This document shows positions 8,304-16,617 of a stretch of 64,000 bases of DNA, piece by piece. The translations under genes and the position numbers were made by a program. How positions within the stretch are numbered: the first letter of the stretch is position 1; each line of letters begins with the position of its first letter. The DNA is from Hymenobacter gummosus (lineage in GTDB: Bacteria > Bacteroidota > Bacteroidia > Cytophagales > Hymenobacteraceae): contig NZ_RXOF01000012.1 of the NCBI RefSeq assembly GCF_003970915.1, forward strand, positions 62,001 through 126,000. Reading direction: 5' to 3'. Below the pieces are notes generated by a model. It saw only the letters and a program-made list of their open reading frames with translations. It searched no databases and had not been told where the DNA came from.

Positions 8304-8819
8304 ATGCGTTGGTTTCTCATCATTGGCGGCGCGCTGGTGGCCGTTTTCGTCGGGGTTTACGTGTGGCTGGGCGGGCTGAAGCCGCCCACGGTGGAGCTGC
8401 TGACCACTGAGCAGCCGGTGTTTCTGGCCGGCAAGCCGTTCAAGGGCGTACCCAACGCCGAGTTTGGCAAGCTCACCGGCGAAGTGGCCGAGCTGCAGCG
8501 CCGCGGCACCGTGCGGGGCGTGCTGGGCAACATCTTCTACAACGACGTGGAAAAGCAGGGCCAGCCGGTAGAGGCCTTCGTGGGCCTGGTCGTGCCCGAT
8601 ACCACCCAGCGGCTGCCCATTGGCTACCGGTACCGCGTCTTTGCGGGCGGCCAGAAAGTGCTGCGTGCCCGCACCGACGCCAGCTTCATGCTCGCCCCGG
8701 GCCAGCTGTACTCGGCCGTGAAGGACGAGGCGGAGAAGCGCAAGCTGAAGCTGCGCAACGTGTTTGTGGAGCAGTACCCCGAAAACGGCACCTCCGAAGT
8801 GCTGGCGACGGTGCAGTGA
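8304..8819 (+). CDS. Membrane-anchored GyrI-like (effector-binding) domain protein
   Basis: 171 residues. An N-terminal hydrophobic helix (about 3-24) is a signal anchor. The rest resembles the GyrI/AraC effector-binding fold: a strand near VFLAGKPFKG, the helix FGKLTGEVAELQRRG, the central GNIFYNDVEKQGQPVEAFVGLVV, and the terminal VFVEQYPENGTSEVLATVQ. Such domains bind small molecules. It follows the ABC exporter with only the palindrome between, so co-expression is likely. The family call is moderate; the ligand is unknown. Confidence 0.65.
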   Translation: MRWFLIIGGALVAVFVGVYVWLGGLKPPTVELLTTEQPVFLAGKPFKGVPNAEFGKLTGEVAELQRRGTVRGVLGNIFYNDVEKQGQPVEAFVGLVVPDTTQRLPIGYRYRVFAGGQKVLRARTDASFMLAPGQLYSAVKDEAEKRKLKLRNVFVEQYPENGTSEVLATVQ

Positions 8820-8828
8820 GTACCGTAC

Positions 8829-8905
8829 GGCTAGCTAGGAGCTAAAGACCAAGGCGAGTTGCCTTCCTCGGCTGAGGAGGGAAACTCGCCGCTAGCTCTT
8901 AGCCG
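8829..8905. terminator. Bidirectional terminator-like inverted repeat between convergent genes
   Basis: Nested arms (GGCTAGCTAGGAGCTA against TAGCTCTTAGCC, and inside GGCGAGTT against AACTCGCC) fill the 100-base gap between the GyrI-like gene and the convergent outer-membrane gene. Confidence 0.65.
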
Positions 8906-8920
8906 CGTGCCGCAACCTAA

Positions 8921-9628
8921 TCAGTTGCTGCTACCGCCGCCCAGGTGGCAGGAAACGCCCAGCAGCAGCTGCGACAGGCCAAAACGGGCCCCGAAGTAGG
9001 AGGTGCGCGTTTGGGGCGCGTCGGGCAGCGCAGGCTCTTCCTGCTTGCCGGTGTTGGAGGAATAGCTCAGGTTGCCGAGGGAAACTTCCAGGCCAATGCG
9101 GTTGCTGGGGAAGTACACCAAGCCCGGCGTCAGATTGGCAAAGCCCCCCTTGGTCACGTACTTACCGTTGTTGTAGCTGGCCGGCCCCTCGTAGGTGGTG
9201 CTGCCCTGTGCGCGCGTATAGCCCCCGGCCAAATGCCCGTAAAAGCCCATTTTCTCGCCCAGCATCTGGTAGTAGCGCACAAATGGCCCGATGCTGGCCC
9301 CCTTGGAGCGGTCCGTGCGGTCGGCAAACTGCGGCAGGCCTGAGGGGGAGGAGTAATAAGCATCCGGCATTTCGGCCTTCTGCCAGCTCAAATCAGCCTG
9401 CACGCCCACGGCCAGGCGGTTGGCCACAAACACCCCCACCCGCGGCGACAGGTTCAGCTGGCTGTTCTTTACGGTGCGCTTGATCGGGCTGCTCTGCGTG
9501 GCTGAGGTTTCATCTACCCGGCTGTCGTAGCCGAGGCTGCCGGTGAGCAGGAAGGTGCCTGGGGCCGTTTGGGCCTGGGTGCCGGCCGCGGCTAGTAGCA
9601 GCGCGGCGGAAAGAAAAAGATGCTTCAT
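8921..9628 (-). CDS. Outer-membrane beta-barrel protein
   Basis: 235 residues with a signal peptide (about 1-19, cut after TQA). Alternating beta strands contain aromatic or glycine-rich turns, such as GSLGYDSR, LSPRVGVFVANRLAVGVQADL and GFYGHLAGGYTR, and the C-terminus is strand-like. This is the small porin-like barrel family (OMP_b-brl) common in Bacteroidota. The frameshifted gene at 26167 is a clear paralog, sharing a motif like IGPFVRYYQMLGEKMGFYG. Its specific role is unknown. Confidence 0.82.
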   Translation of the reverse strand: MKHLFLSAALLLAAAGTQAQTAPGTFLLTGSLGYDSRVDETSATQSSPIKRTVKNSQLNLSPRVGVFVANRLAVGVQADLSWQKAEMPDAYYSSPSGLPQFADRTDRSKGASIGPFVRYYQMLGEKMGFYGHLAGGYTRAQGSTTYEGPASYNNGKYVTKGGFANLTPGLVYFPSNRIGLEVSLGNLSYSSNTGKQEEPALPDAPQTRTSYFGARFGLSQLLLGVSCHLGGGSSN

Positions 9629-9712
9629 GCAATACGCTCCAACGAGCTATTAAAGGGGAATAACGGCGCAATAACGGCAGATGACGGCCGGCAGTATGGC
9701 TGCCCGGCACCG

Positions 9713-9755
9713 AAAAAAAACGCCCCGCCGCCCGGCAAACGGGGCGGCGGGGGCG
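9713..9755 (-). terminator. Rho-independent terminator
   Basis: On the minus strand a very GC-rich hairpin (arms around CGCCCCGCCGCCCG, loop GCAAA) is followed by eight T. It ends the transcript of the gene at 9789-10532. Confidence 0.85.
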
Positions 9756-9788
9756 CAAAAGCCGGGGGCGGCGCTGAGGGGCAGAAAC

Positions 9789-10532
9789 TTACCGTGCCGC
9801 GGGCTTCCAGTGGTCGGGCATGGTCACGCCCAGGCTCAGCATCCAGGGCGACAAATCGGCCTGGCGGCCAAAGCGCGTAGCGCCGGCCCACTGCTGGTAG
9901 TAGGCATTGGCCGTCAGCCAGAGGTCGGAGCGCAGCTTGTAGGTGAGCGAAGAGCCGGCCTGCGCCACCAGCCCCACCGAGGTAGCCAGCGTCTTGGCGT
10001 GGGTGCTCGGCTCGCAGCCGCAGTCGGCCTCCTGCCCGCGGTCGGCTACCTGCTGGGCGCGGTCGGCGAGGGTGGCCACGCCGGCCCCCACGCCCCCCAG
10101 CAGGCTCAGCCGCAGGCGGGAGTTGTCGAGCACGAACAGGCGGGTGCGGCTCGACAGGGTGTACAGGCCCAGCATGGGCTTGGCCGCGTCACGCACGCCC
10201 AGGTTCGAGACGATGCGCTGCGGCACGAGCACGTTGGCCACCAGCCCGGTCTGCGCCGCGGGGCTCAGGCGGTAAGTGCCCTCCAGCTCGGCCCCGCCGA
10301 AGTAGCCGTGACGCGTCTGGGCGCCGGCTAGCCCGAAGAAAAAGCCCCAGCGGCTCGGCTCGAAGGGCCGCTCCACGGTGTCGGGGCTGCTGCAATGCCA
10401 GTAGTGGCCATTGGCCAGCAGCATGGTGGTGTAAAGGGCCGAGTACGGCACGCAGCGGGCGCCGCGCTGCGCGGTGGCCGCGGGGCTGCAGGCCAGCGAA
10501 AGGGCAGACAGGGCAAGTAGGTATTTGAGCAT
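9789..10532 (-). CDS. Exported beta-rich protein, probably outer membrane
   Basis: 247 residues. It has an N-terminal signal sequence (about 1-21); LSLAC could be a weak lipobox, but cleavage after ATA is as likely. The body has repeated amphipathic strands with Gly turns, such as WGFFFGLAGAQTRHGYFGGAELEGTYRL and LRLSLLGGVGAGVATLAD, and a DCGCEP segment. No named family was recognised. It stands alone between the barrel gene and the threonine locus and is divergent from thrA. Confidence 0.7.
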   Translation of the reverse strand: MLKYLLALSALSLACSPAATAQRGARCVPYSALYTTMLLANGHYWHCSSPDTVERPFEPSRWGFFFGLAGAQTRHGYFGGAELEGTYRLSPAAQTGLVANVLVPQRIVSNLGVRDAAKPMLGLYTLSSRTRLFVLDNSRLRLSLLGGVGAGVATLADRAQQVADRGQEADCGCEPSTHAKTLATSVGLVAQAGSSLTYKLRSDLWLTANAYYQQWAGATRFGRQADLSPWMLSLGVTMPDHWKPAAR

Positions 10533-10654
10533 AGCAAGCGGAAAATTGGGTGGGATGGGCAGAAAAAAGGCCGCGGCGAAGCGAAACGGCCGGACCGCTG
10601 CCGCTGCAAATACTATTCCGTGTGGATATATTCATAGCCGCCGGCCGTAAAAAA

Positions 10655-10682
10655 TTTGCGTACAACCCGCTGAGTACCTTTC
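10655..10682 (+). promoter_or_regulatory. Probable thrA promoter
   Basis: A TTTG box (10655-10658) lies 16 bases before TACCTTTC (10675-10682), which is seven of eight to TAnnTTTG. The predicted start would be near 10689, about 20 bases before the leader-peptide ATG. The spacing is a little short for the class. Confidence 0.5.
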
Positions 10683-10708
10683 TTTAGGCTCAATCCTCAC
10701 TCCCCGCC

Positions 10709-10792
10709 ATGCGCTTCGGCCTGTTCACTACCGCCACTACTACCACAACCGCCCGCTGCGGGTGGGACGGCGGCGTGCGCGCGGGGGACTAG
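10709..10792 (+). CDS. Threonine-rich leader peptide of the thrA attenuator
   Basis: A 27-codon frame encodes MRFGLF, then TTATTTTTA, then ARCGWDGGVRAGD and a TAG. Seven of nine consecutive codons are Thr. It sits between a promoter-like element and a Rho-independent terminator, immediately ahead of the aspartokinase/homoserine dehydrogenase gene. This is the classic architecture of ribosome-mediated attenuation: scarce charged tRNA-Thr stalls the ribosome on the Thr codons. The bases GGACGGCG (10765-10772), just past the Thr run, can pair with CGCCTTCC (10820-10827) of the terminator stem with one mismatch and could form the antiterminator. The peptide and layout are seen; the mechanism is inferred by analogy with the enterobacterial thr leader. 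Confidence 0.8.
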   Translation: MRFGLFTTATTTTTARCGWDGGVRAGD

Positions 10793-10817
10793 CCTTTCTT
10801 CGCCTCAATCCATAGCC

Positions 10818-10852
10818 AACGCCTTCCCGCTCCCGCAGGAAGGCGTTTTTTT
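10818..10852 (+). terminator. Attenuator terminator upstream of thrA
   Basis: Perfect 10-bp arms AACGCCTTCC (10818-10827) and GGAAGGCGTT (10838-10847) are followed by a run of T to 10852. It lies 26 bases after the leader-peptide stop and 14 bases before the thrA start. A terminator inside the leader of a biosynthetic gene only makes sense as a conditional one. Confidence 0.85.
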
Positions 10853-10866
10853 CTGTCCAACCCCCT

Positions 10867-13320
10867 ATGAACGTTCTCAAATTCGGCGGTACGTCCGTCG
10901 GCTCCATAACCAGCATCGGCACCTTGCTCGACATCGTGGGGCGCGAAATCCAGGCCGGCGAGGCGCCCGTGGTGGTGCTGTCGGCCATGAGCGGGGTGAC
11001 CAACCTGCTCGTGCGCGCCGCCGAGGAGGCGGCCCGGGGCCTGCCCGTGGCCGGGCACCTGCAGGAGCTGGAGCGGCGGCACTTCGAGGTGGTGAAGGCC
11101 CTGCTCGACGCGGCCCGCCAGAACCCGGTGCTCACGCGCCTCAAGCTGCTCTTTCACGAGCTGGAAGACCTGCTGCAAGGCATCAGCAGCCTGCGCGAGC
11201 TGAGCCCGGCCACCCGCGACCGGGTGCTGAGCTACGGGGAGCGGTGCTCCACCTTCCTGGTCAGCGCGCTGGCGGCGGGGCGCTTTCCGGCGGCTTTGTT
11301 CGTCGATGCCACGGAGCTGATTCGTACCGACTCGCACTTCGGGCAGGCGCGGGTGGAGACGGAGCTGACCGAGCAGCTTATCCGCGGCTTCGTGGCCGAG
11401 CACCCCGGCCGCCTGCTCTTCGTGACGGGCTTCATTGCCCGCGACGCGGAGGGGCGCCTCACCACCCTGGGCCGCGGCGGCTCCGACTACACCGCCGCCA
11501 TCTTCGGGGCGGCGCTGGGGGCGCGCGAAATTCAGATCTGGACCGACGTGAACGGCATGATGACGGCCGACCCGCGCTTGGTGCAGAAGGCGTTTTCCCT
11601 GCCCGAGCTGAGCTACACCGAGGCCATGGAGCTGTCGTACTTCGGGGCCAAGGTCATCTACCCGCCCACGATGATTCCGGCGTTTCTGCGGCGCATTCCC
11701 ATCGTCATCCGAAACACCTTCGACCTGGATTTTGCCGGCACCACCATCCGCCACGACTGCCGGGCGACGGCGCTGCCTATCAAGGGCATCAGCTCCATCG
11801 ACGCGGTCAGCGTCATCAACGTGGAGGGTTCGGGCATGGTGGGTAAGGCCGGCTTCAGCGGGCGGCTGTTCTCGCTGCTGGCCCGGGAGCAAATCAACGT
11901 CATCCTCATCACCCAGGCTTCCTCCGAGCACAGCATCACCTTCGCCGTGGCCCCGCCCGACGCCGTGCGCGCCCGGCAGCTCATCGGGCAGGAGTTTGAG
12001 CTGGAGCTGGAAGCGCGCAAGCTGGAGCGGCCGCGCATCGAGGACGGGCTGGCGGTGCTGGCCATCGTGGGCGAGAATATGAAGCAGACGCCCGGCATTG
12101 CCGGCAAGCTGTTTCAGGCCCTGGGCCGCAACGGCGTCAACGTGCGGGCCATTGCCCAGGGCTCCTCGGAGTACAACATTTCCGTCATCATCGGCCACGA
12201 CGACCTCGCGAAGGCCCTGAACGCGGTGCACGACGCCTTTTTCGTGGCCCTGACCAAGACCCTGCACGTGTTCGTGCTGGGCACCGGCAGCATCGGCCGT
12301 ACCCTGCTCGGGCAGTTGCACGCCCACCAGGACTTTCTGCGCGAGCAGAACGGCGTGCAGGTGCGGGTGGTGGGCCTGAGCAACTCCCGCCGCATGCTCA
12401 TTGCCCCCAACGGCATTGCCCTCGACGCCTGGGCCACCGCCCTCGACAACGGGCAGGCGGAACCGGCCAATCTGGAGGCCTTCCTGGCCCGCATGAAGCA
12501 GCTGAACCTGCCCAACTGCGTGCTGGTCGACAACACGGCCGCCCCGGAGCCGGCCGAGCACTATGCCGACGTGCTGGCCCACAGCATTTCGGTGGTGACC
12601 TGCAACAAAATAGCCAACTCCGGCCCCTACGCCCGCTACCGGCAGCTGCGCGAAGCCGCCCGCCAGCACGGGGCCGCCTTCTACTACGAAACCAACGTGG
12701 GCGCGGGCCTGCCCATCATCCGCACCCTGCGCGACCTGCGCACCTCCGGCGACCGGGTGGAGCGCATCGAGGCCATCTTGTCGGGCACCATCTCCTACAT
12801 CTTCAACAACTTCCGCGGCGAGGCCTCTTTTGCCGAGGTGGTACGCCGCGCCCAGGAGCTGGGCTACACCGAGCCCGACCCCCGCGACGACCTCAACGGC
12901 CGGGACTTCATGCGCAAAATGCTCATCCTGGCCCGCGACGCCGGCCACGCGCTCGAACCCGAGGACGTTATTATCGAGCCCATGCTGCCCGAAGCCTGCC
13001 TGGCCGCGCCCACGGTGGAAGCCTTCTACGCGCAGCTGCAGGCCCACGCGGCCTACTTCGAGGAGCTGAAAACCAGGGCCGCCGCGGCCGGCCAGGTGCT
13101 GCGCTACATCGGCCAGCTCGAAGACGGCCGGGCCCGCATCAGCCTGCAGCTGGTGGACGAGCAGCACCCTTTCTACCAGCTCAGCGGCGCCGACAACGTC
13201 ATTTCCTTTACCACTGGGCGGTACAAGGAGCGGCCCCTGGTGGTGAAAGGCCCCGGCGCCGGCGCGGAAGTCACGGCCGCCGGGGTATTTGCGGATCTGG
13301 TGAACGTGGGGACGCGGTAG
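10867..13320 (+). CDS. thrA: Bifunctional aspartokinase / homoserine dehydrogenase
   Basis: 817 residues, normal for the fused enzyme. It catalyses the first step (aspartate phosphorylation) and the third step (aspartate semialdehyde to homoserine) of threonine/methionine synthesis. The aspartokinase domain is about 1-300 (VLKFGGTSVGS at the start, GRGGSDYTAAI). Tandem ACT regulatory domains (about 310-455; VEGSGMVGKAGFSGRLF, SSEYNISVII) suggest feedback control by threonine. The homoserine dehydrogenase part begins near 460 with VLGTGSIGRTLLGQL and contains YYETNVGAGLPIIRTL. It is preceded by the Thr leader and attenuator. thrB and thrC, often adjacent, are about 10 kb downstream beyond a restriction-modification island. 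Confidence 0.97.
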   Translation: MNVLKFGGTSVGSITSIGTLLDIVGREIQAGEAPVVVLSAMSGVTNLLVRAAEEAARGLPVAGHLQELERRHFEVVKALLDAARQNPVLTRLKLLFHELEDLLQGISSLRELSPATRDRVLSYGERCSTFLVSALAAGRFPAALFVDATELIRTDSHFGQARVETELTEQLIRGFVAEHPGRLLFVTGFIARDAEGRLTTLGRGGSDYTAAIFGAALGAREIQIWTDVNGMMTADPRLVQKAFSLPELSYTEAMELSYFGAKVIYPPTMIPAFLRRIPIVIRNTFDLDFAGTTIRHDCRATALPIKGISSIDAVSVINVEGSGMVGKAGFSGRLFSLLAREQINVILITQASSEHSITFAVAPPDAVRARQLIGQEFELELEARKLERPRIEDGLAVLAIVGENMKQTPGIAGKLFQALGRNGVNVRAIAQGSSEYNISVIIGHDDLAKALNAVHDAFFVALTKTLHVFVLGTGSIGRTLLGQLHAHQDFLREQNGVQVRVVGLSNSRRMLIAPNGIALDAWATALDNGQAEPANLEAFLARMKQLNLPNCVLVDNTAAPEPAEHYADVLAHSISVVTCNKIANSGPYARYRQLREAARQHGAAFYYETNVGAGLPIIRTLRDLRTSGDRVERIEAILSGTISYIFNNFRGEASFAEVVRRAQELGYTEPDPRDDLNGRDFMRKMLILARDAGHALEPEDVIIEPMLPEACLAAPTVEAFYAQLQAHAAYFEELKTRAAAAGQVLRYIGQLEDGRARISLQLVDEQHPFYQLSGADNVISFTTGRYKERPLVVKGPGAGAEVTAAGVFADLVNVGTR

Positions 13321-13353
13321 GGGGAGGCGGGTGCATCCGCCGGGCCAGCACCT

Positions 13354-13361
13354 TACCTTTG
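13354..13361 (+). promoter_or_regulatory. -7 element ahead of the AlbA_2-type regulator
   Basis: TACCTTTG is a full match to TAnnTTTG, 29 bases before the ATG at 13391. It suggests that the island gene does not depend on readthrough from thrA. Confidence 0.55.
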
Positions 13362-13390
13362 AGACTCGCCGTACTGTAACTGCTCCGCTC

Positions 13391-14836
13391 ATGCCCGCCA
13401 TTGCCGATTTTCTGCGCCGCAACGAAAGCCGCACGCTGGAGTTCAAGCAGGATTTGTCCTCGCCTGAACGGGTGCTGAAGGCCATTGTGGCCTTTGCCAA
13501 TACCACGGGCGGCACGCTGGTAGTTGGCATTACCGATGAGCGGCAGGCCATTGGCCTGGCCAACGCCGCCACGGAGGAAGAGCGGTTGGCCAATCTGATA
13601 GCCAACGGTATCGAGCCGGCTTTTTCGCCCGACTTTCAGGTGGTGACCGAGCGCGGCCGGGATTTTCTGGTGGTGCGGGTGCCGCGCTTTCCGGGCATGT
13701 TCTACGTCAGGCAGGAAGGGGCTGAACAGGGCGTGTACCTGCGCCACGGCTCTACCAACCGCCGCGCTACGCCCGAGCAGCGCGCCGAGCTGCAGCGCCA
13801 GGCGCAGGCCGGCACCTTCGACAGTCAGGTGTGCGTGCCCGCAACTTTGGCCGATTTCGACCAGGAGGCTGCCCGGCGGGTATTTGAGGCGGCCGGCCAC
13901 GAACTGACCACGGCCAAGATGGAAACCCTGCACTTACTCGAACGCTCCGGCGACACCTGGCTGCCCACTAATGCGGCCATTATCCTCTTTGGCACGGCTG
14001 CCGCCCGGGCCCGCTGCTTCCCCGATGCGCGGGTGCAGGCAGCCCGCTTTGCTGGCACCACCAAGGCCGAATTTCTGGACCAGCTGGAGCCCGAAAACCG
14101 GGGCGTATCCATCATGGCGGCCCTCGACGAGGTACCCCGCTTCGTGCGCCGCAACACCCGCACGGCCTCCCGCATTACCGGCGAGACACTGCGGCGGCAG
14201 GACATTCCGGAGTACTCGGCCGTGGCCCTGCGCGAAGTGCTGGTCAATGCCCTGGCCCACGCCGACTACAGCCGCCACGGCATGACCATTAAGGTGGCGG
14301 TGTACAGCAACCGCATCGAGGTGGAAAACCCTGGCGGCTGGCCGCTGGGCCTGAGCGAGGAGGACTTTCGCAATGGGGTGAGCCGGGCCCGCAACCCCGT
14401 CATTGCCGGCGTGCTGCACAAGCTCACCATCATGGAAAACTGGGGCTCGGGCTTCGAGCGCATCGAAACCGACGCCCGGGAACACGGCTACCCGCTGCCG
14501 CAGTGGGAAGACAAGGGCACCGTGCTGCGGGCCAAGCTGCTGCCGCACCCGGAACTGCGGATTCCGGTAGGGGAGGAAGTTGCAGTGACACCCGATGTCA
14601 CTGCAAATGTCACCGCAAATGTCACTGAAAACTTCAGTGCCAATGAGCGGCAGCAATGGTTCATGCAACAGATTGCGCGGGGCGTGAACGTGCGCCCCAA
14701 TGCCCTCAGTGAGCGGTTCGGCGTGACGGAGCGCACGGCCAAGCGCGACATTGCCGCTCTGCAGGACGCGGAAAAAATCGTCTTCGTCGGCTCCACCAAA
14801 ACGGGGCGCTACATCTTGCTAACTAAGGACGAGTAG
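13391..14836 (+). CDS. AlbA_2 (Schlafen-type) ATP-binding transcriptional regulator
   Basis: 481 residues. The N-terminal AlbA_2 nucleic-acid-binding domain (about 8-130) carries ESRTLEFKQDLSS and IVAFANTTGGTLVVGI. A GHKL-type ATP-binding domain (about 250-390) has ALREVLVNALAHADYSRHG, IEVENPGGWP and ENWGSGFERI. A C-terminal winged helix (about 415-475; RPNALSERFGVTERTAKRDI) should bind DNA. Between them lies a short Val-Thr-Ala-Asn repeat encoded by 12-bp direct repeats (14595-14630) whose DNA motif recurs in front of hsdM. Proteins of this family are often found beside type I restriction systems; control of the hsd genes is an inference from the shared motif. The chosen ATG follows a -7 element. 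Confidence 0.85.
   Translation: MPAIADFLRRNESRTLEFKQDLSSPERVLKAIVAFANTTGGTLVVGITDERQAIGLANAATEEERLANLIANGIEPAFSPDFQVVTERGRDFLVVRVPRFPGMFYVRQEGAEQGVYLRHGSTNRRATPEQRAELQRQAQAGTFDSQVCVPATLADFDQEAARRVFEAAGHELTTAKMETLHLLERSGDTWLPTNAAIILFGTAAARARCFPDARVQAARFAGTTKAEFLDQLEPENRGVSIMAALDEVPRFVRRNTRTASRITGETLRRQDIPEYSAVALREVLVNALAHADYSRHGMTIKVAVYSNRIEVENPGGWPLGLSEEDFRNGVSRARNPVIAGVLHKLTIMENWGSGFERIETDAREHGYPLPQWEDKGTVLRAKLLPHPELRIPVGEEVAVTPDVTANVTANVTENFSANERQQWFMQQIARGVNVRPNALSERFGVTERTAKRDIAALQDAEKIVFVGSTKTGRYILLTKDE
14585..14630. promoter_or_regulatory. Intragenic TGTCAC repeat array (possible operator)
   Basis: Inside the coding sequence, GTGACACCCGATGTCAC (14585-14601) overlaps the first of three direct 12-bp repeats (ATGTCACTGCAA, ATGTCACCGCAA, ATGTCACTGAAA; 14595-14630). 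The same word in the opposite orientation forms the array upstream of hsdM. Confidence 0.5.
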
Positions 14837-14870
14837 ACCCGGTGGAGCCGGCTGCCACACCGGCTTTGAT

Positions 14871-14979
14871 TTACTCTGACATTCCAATGTCACTATAAAT
14901 GTCAGAGTAAAATCACCGCCGCGCCGCCGTGGTTTGCAGTGACATTTATGGTGACATTTGTAGTGACATGCCATGTCAC
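14871..14979. promoter_or_regulatory. TGACAT/ATGTCA operator array in the hsdM promoter region
   Basis: This 170-base gap holds three layers of symmetry. A perfect 13-bp inverted repeat has arms at 14871-14883 and 14898-14910. Within it is TGACATT-CC-AATGTCA (14877-14892). Three GTGACAT words begin at 14939, 14951 and 14963, exactly 12 bp apart, and the last forms GTGACATG-C-CATGTCAC (14963-14979). The array ends 27 bases before the hsdM start. It looks like a set of binding sites for the upstream regulator; no binding is proven. Confidence 0.6.
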
Positions 14980-15006
14980 CGCAAATCCGCTGGCTTGTTT
15001 TACTGA

Positions 15007-16617
15007 ATGTCTCAGCTACCCCTGTTCACGCCGGCCGCGCCTACTCCACCCGCTTCCATGCCTCAACTCGACCTCGATACCCTTGAATCCTGGCTCTGGG
15101 ATTCGGCCAACATCCTGCGGGGCTCCATCGATAGCTCCGACTTTAAGAACTACATCTTCGGCCTGCTCTTCCTCAAGCGCGTCAACGACGTGTTCGAGGA
15201 GGAAGTCGACAAGCTCATGCAGGAGGAGGGCTACTCCCGCGCCGAGGCCGAGGACGCTACCTACCTCAAGGTGCCGGCCGAAGCCCGCTGGGAGGCCCTC
15301 AAGAAAGTCACCGAAAACATTGGTGTGGCCCTCGACAAGGCCTTTGCCGCCATCGAATACCAGAACACCGAGCTGAAGCTGGAAGGCGTGCTGACCGCCA
15401 CCAAGTTTGGCGACAAGGAAAAGCTCTCGGACGAGACGCTGCAGCGCCTGCTGCGCCACTTCAACCTCCACTCCCTGCGTAACGAGGACCTCTACACCCC
15501 CGACCTGCTCGGCGACGCCTACGAGTACCTCATCAAGCAGTTTGCCGACGACGCGGGCAAGAAGGGCGGCGAGTTCTACACCCCGCGCGGCGTGGTCCGG
15601 CTCATCGTGGGCCTCATCCGGCCCCAGCCCGGCAACTCGGTGTACGACCCCACCTGCGGCTCGGGCGGGATGCTCATCGAGGCGGCGCGCTACATCGATG
15701 AGCACTCCAAGGACCGCAAAACCAAGTTTGTGAACGTGCAGCTGGCCGGGCAGGAAAAGAACCTGGGCACCTGGGCCATTGCCAAGCTCAACATGCTGCT
15801 GCACAACTACAGTGCGGACCTGCGCAAGGGCGACACCCTCACCGACCCCCGGCACCTTACGGGCGACAAGGAGCTGATGCTCTTCGACCGCGTCATTGCC
15901 AACCCGCCCTTCTCCCAGGACCGGTGGTGGACGCCGGCCGAAACCAACCCCACCAAGAAGCTGGGCCGCAACGGCAAGGAAACCGAAGTAGTCCCCAACT
16001 ACGCCAGCGTGGTGGCCGACCCCTTCGGCCGCCTGCTCTACGGCACGCCCCCGCGCTCCTACGCCGACCTGGCCTTTCTGCAGCACATGCTGGCCGTATT
16101 GCGCCAGGAGGGCCGCATGGGCGTGGTGCTGCCCCACGGCACCCTGTTCCGGGGCGGGGCCGAAGGCACTATCCGCGAGAAGCTGCTGCAGGCCGACCTG
16201 GTGGAAGGCATCGTGGGCCTGCCCTCGGCCCTGTTCTACAACACCGGGATTCCGGCTGCCATCTGGGTGCTGACCAAAACCAAAGCCCCCGAGCGGCGCG
16301 GCAACGTGCTGGTGCTCGACGCCAGCCAGGAGTTCAAGGCGGGCAAAAACCAGAACGAGCTGGAAGAAACCCACGTGCAGCGCATCCTGGCCGCCTACGA
16401 GGCCGGGCAGGACGTGGACAAGTACCTGCGCGTGGTGCCGCTCTCGGAAATCAAGGCCAACGACTACAACCTGAACATCTCCCGCTACATCGACCGCAGC
16501 GAAGCCGCCGCCGCCATCGACCTGGCCGCCGTGCACGTGGCCCTGCGCGAACTGGAAGCCAAGGAGGCCGAGATTGACGAGAAACTGGAACGCTTGCTGG
16601 AGGAAATTGGGCTATGA
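15007..16617 (+). CDS. hsdM: Type I restriction-modification methyltransferase subunit HsdM
   Basis: 536 residues. It transfers a methyl group from S-adenosylmethionine to adenine N6 within the HsdM2-S complex. The N-terminal helical domain (ANILRGSIDSSDFKNYIFGL, FLKRVND) is typical of HsdM. Methyltransferase motif I is DPTCGSGGML (from residue 214) and catalytic motif IV is NPPF (from residue 299). The first ATG at 15007 is kept; an internal Met at 15058 would also cover the conserved domain. The stop overlaps the hsdS start (ATGA). Confidence 0.96.
   Translation: MSQLPLFTPAAPTPPASMPQLDLDTLESWLWDSANILRGSIDSSDFKNYIFGLLFLKRVNDVFEEEVDKLMQEEGYSRAEAEDATYLKVPAEARWEALKKVTENIGVALDKAFAAIEYQNTELKLEGVLTATKFGDKEKLSDETLQRLLRHFNLHSLRNEDLYTPDLLGDAYEYLIKQFADDAGKKGGEFYTPRGVVRLIVGLIRPQPGNSVYDPTCGSGGMLIEAARYIDEHSKDRKTKFVNVQLAGQEKNLGTWAIAKLNMLLHNYSADLRKGDTLTDPRHLTGDKELMLFDRVIANPPFSQDRWWTPAETNPTKKLGRNGKETEVVPNYASVVADPFGRLLYGTPPRSYADLAFLQHMLAVLRQEGRMGVVLPHGTLFRGGAEGTIREKLLQADLVEGIVGLPSALFYNTGIPAAIWVLTKTKAPERRGNVLVLDASQEFKAGKNQNELEETHVQRILAAYEAGQDVDKYLRVVPLSEIKANDYNLNISRYIDRSEAAAAIDLAAVHVALRELEAKEAEIDEKLERLLEEIGL

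Noticed and set aside
10789-13605. A 938-codon open frame on the minus strand opposite thrA
   Set aside because: It is the antisense shadow of a GC-rich gene; composition is His/Gly/Arg/Val-rich without any motif, while the plus strand encodes a complete known enzyme.
15016-16536. A 506-codon minus-strand frame opposite hsdM, and a similar 550-codon one opposite hsdR (19444-21096)
   Set aside because: Both are antisense shadows of well-supported restriction-modification genes.
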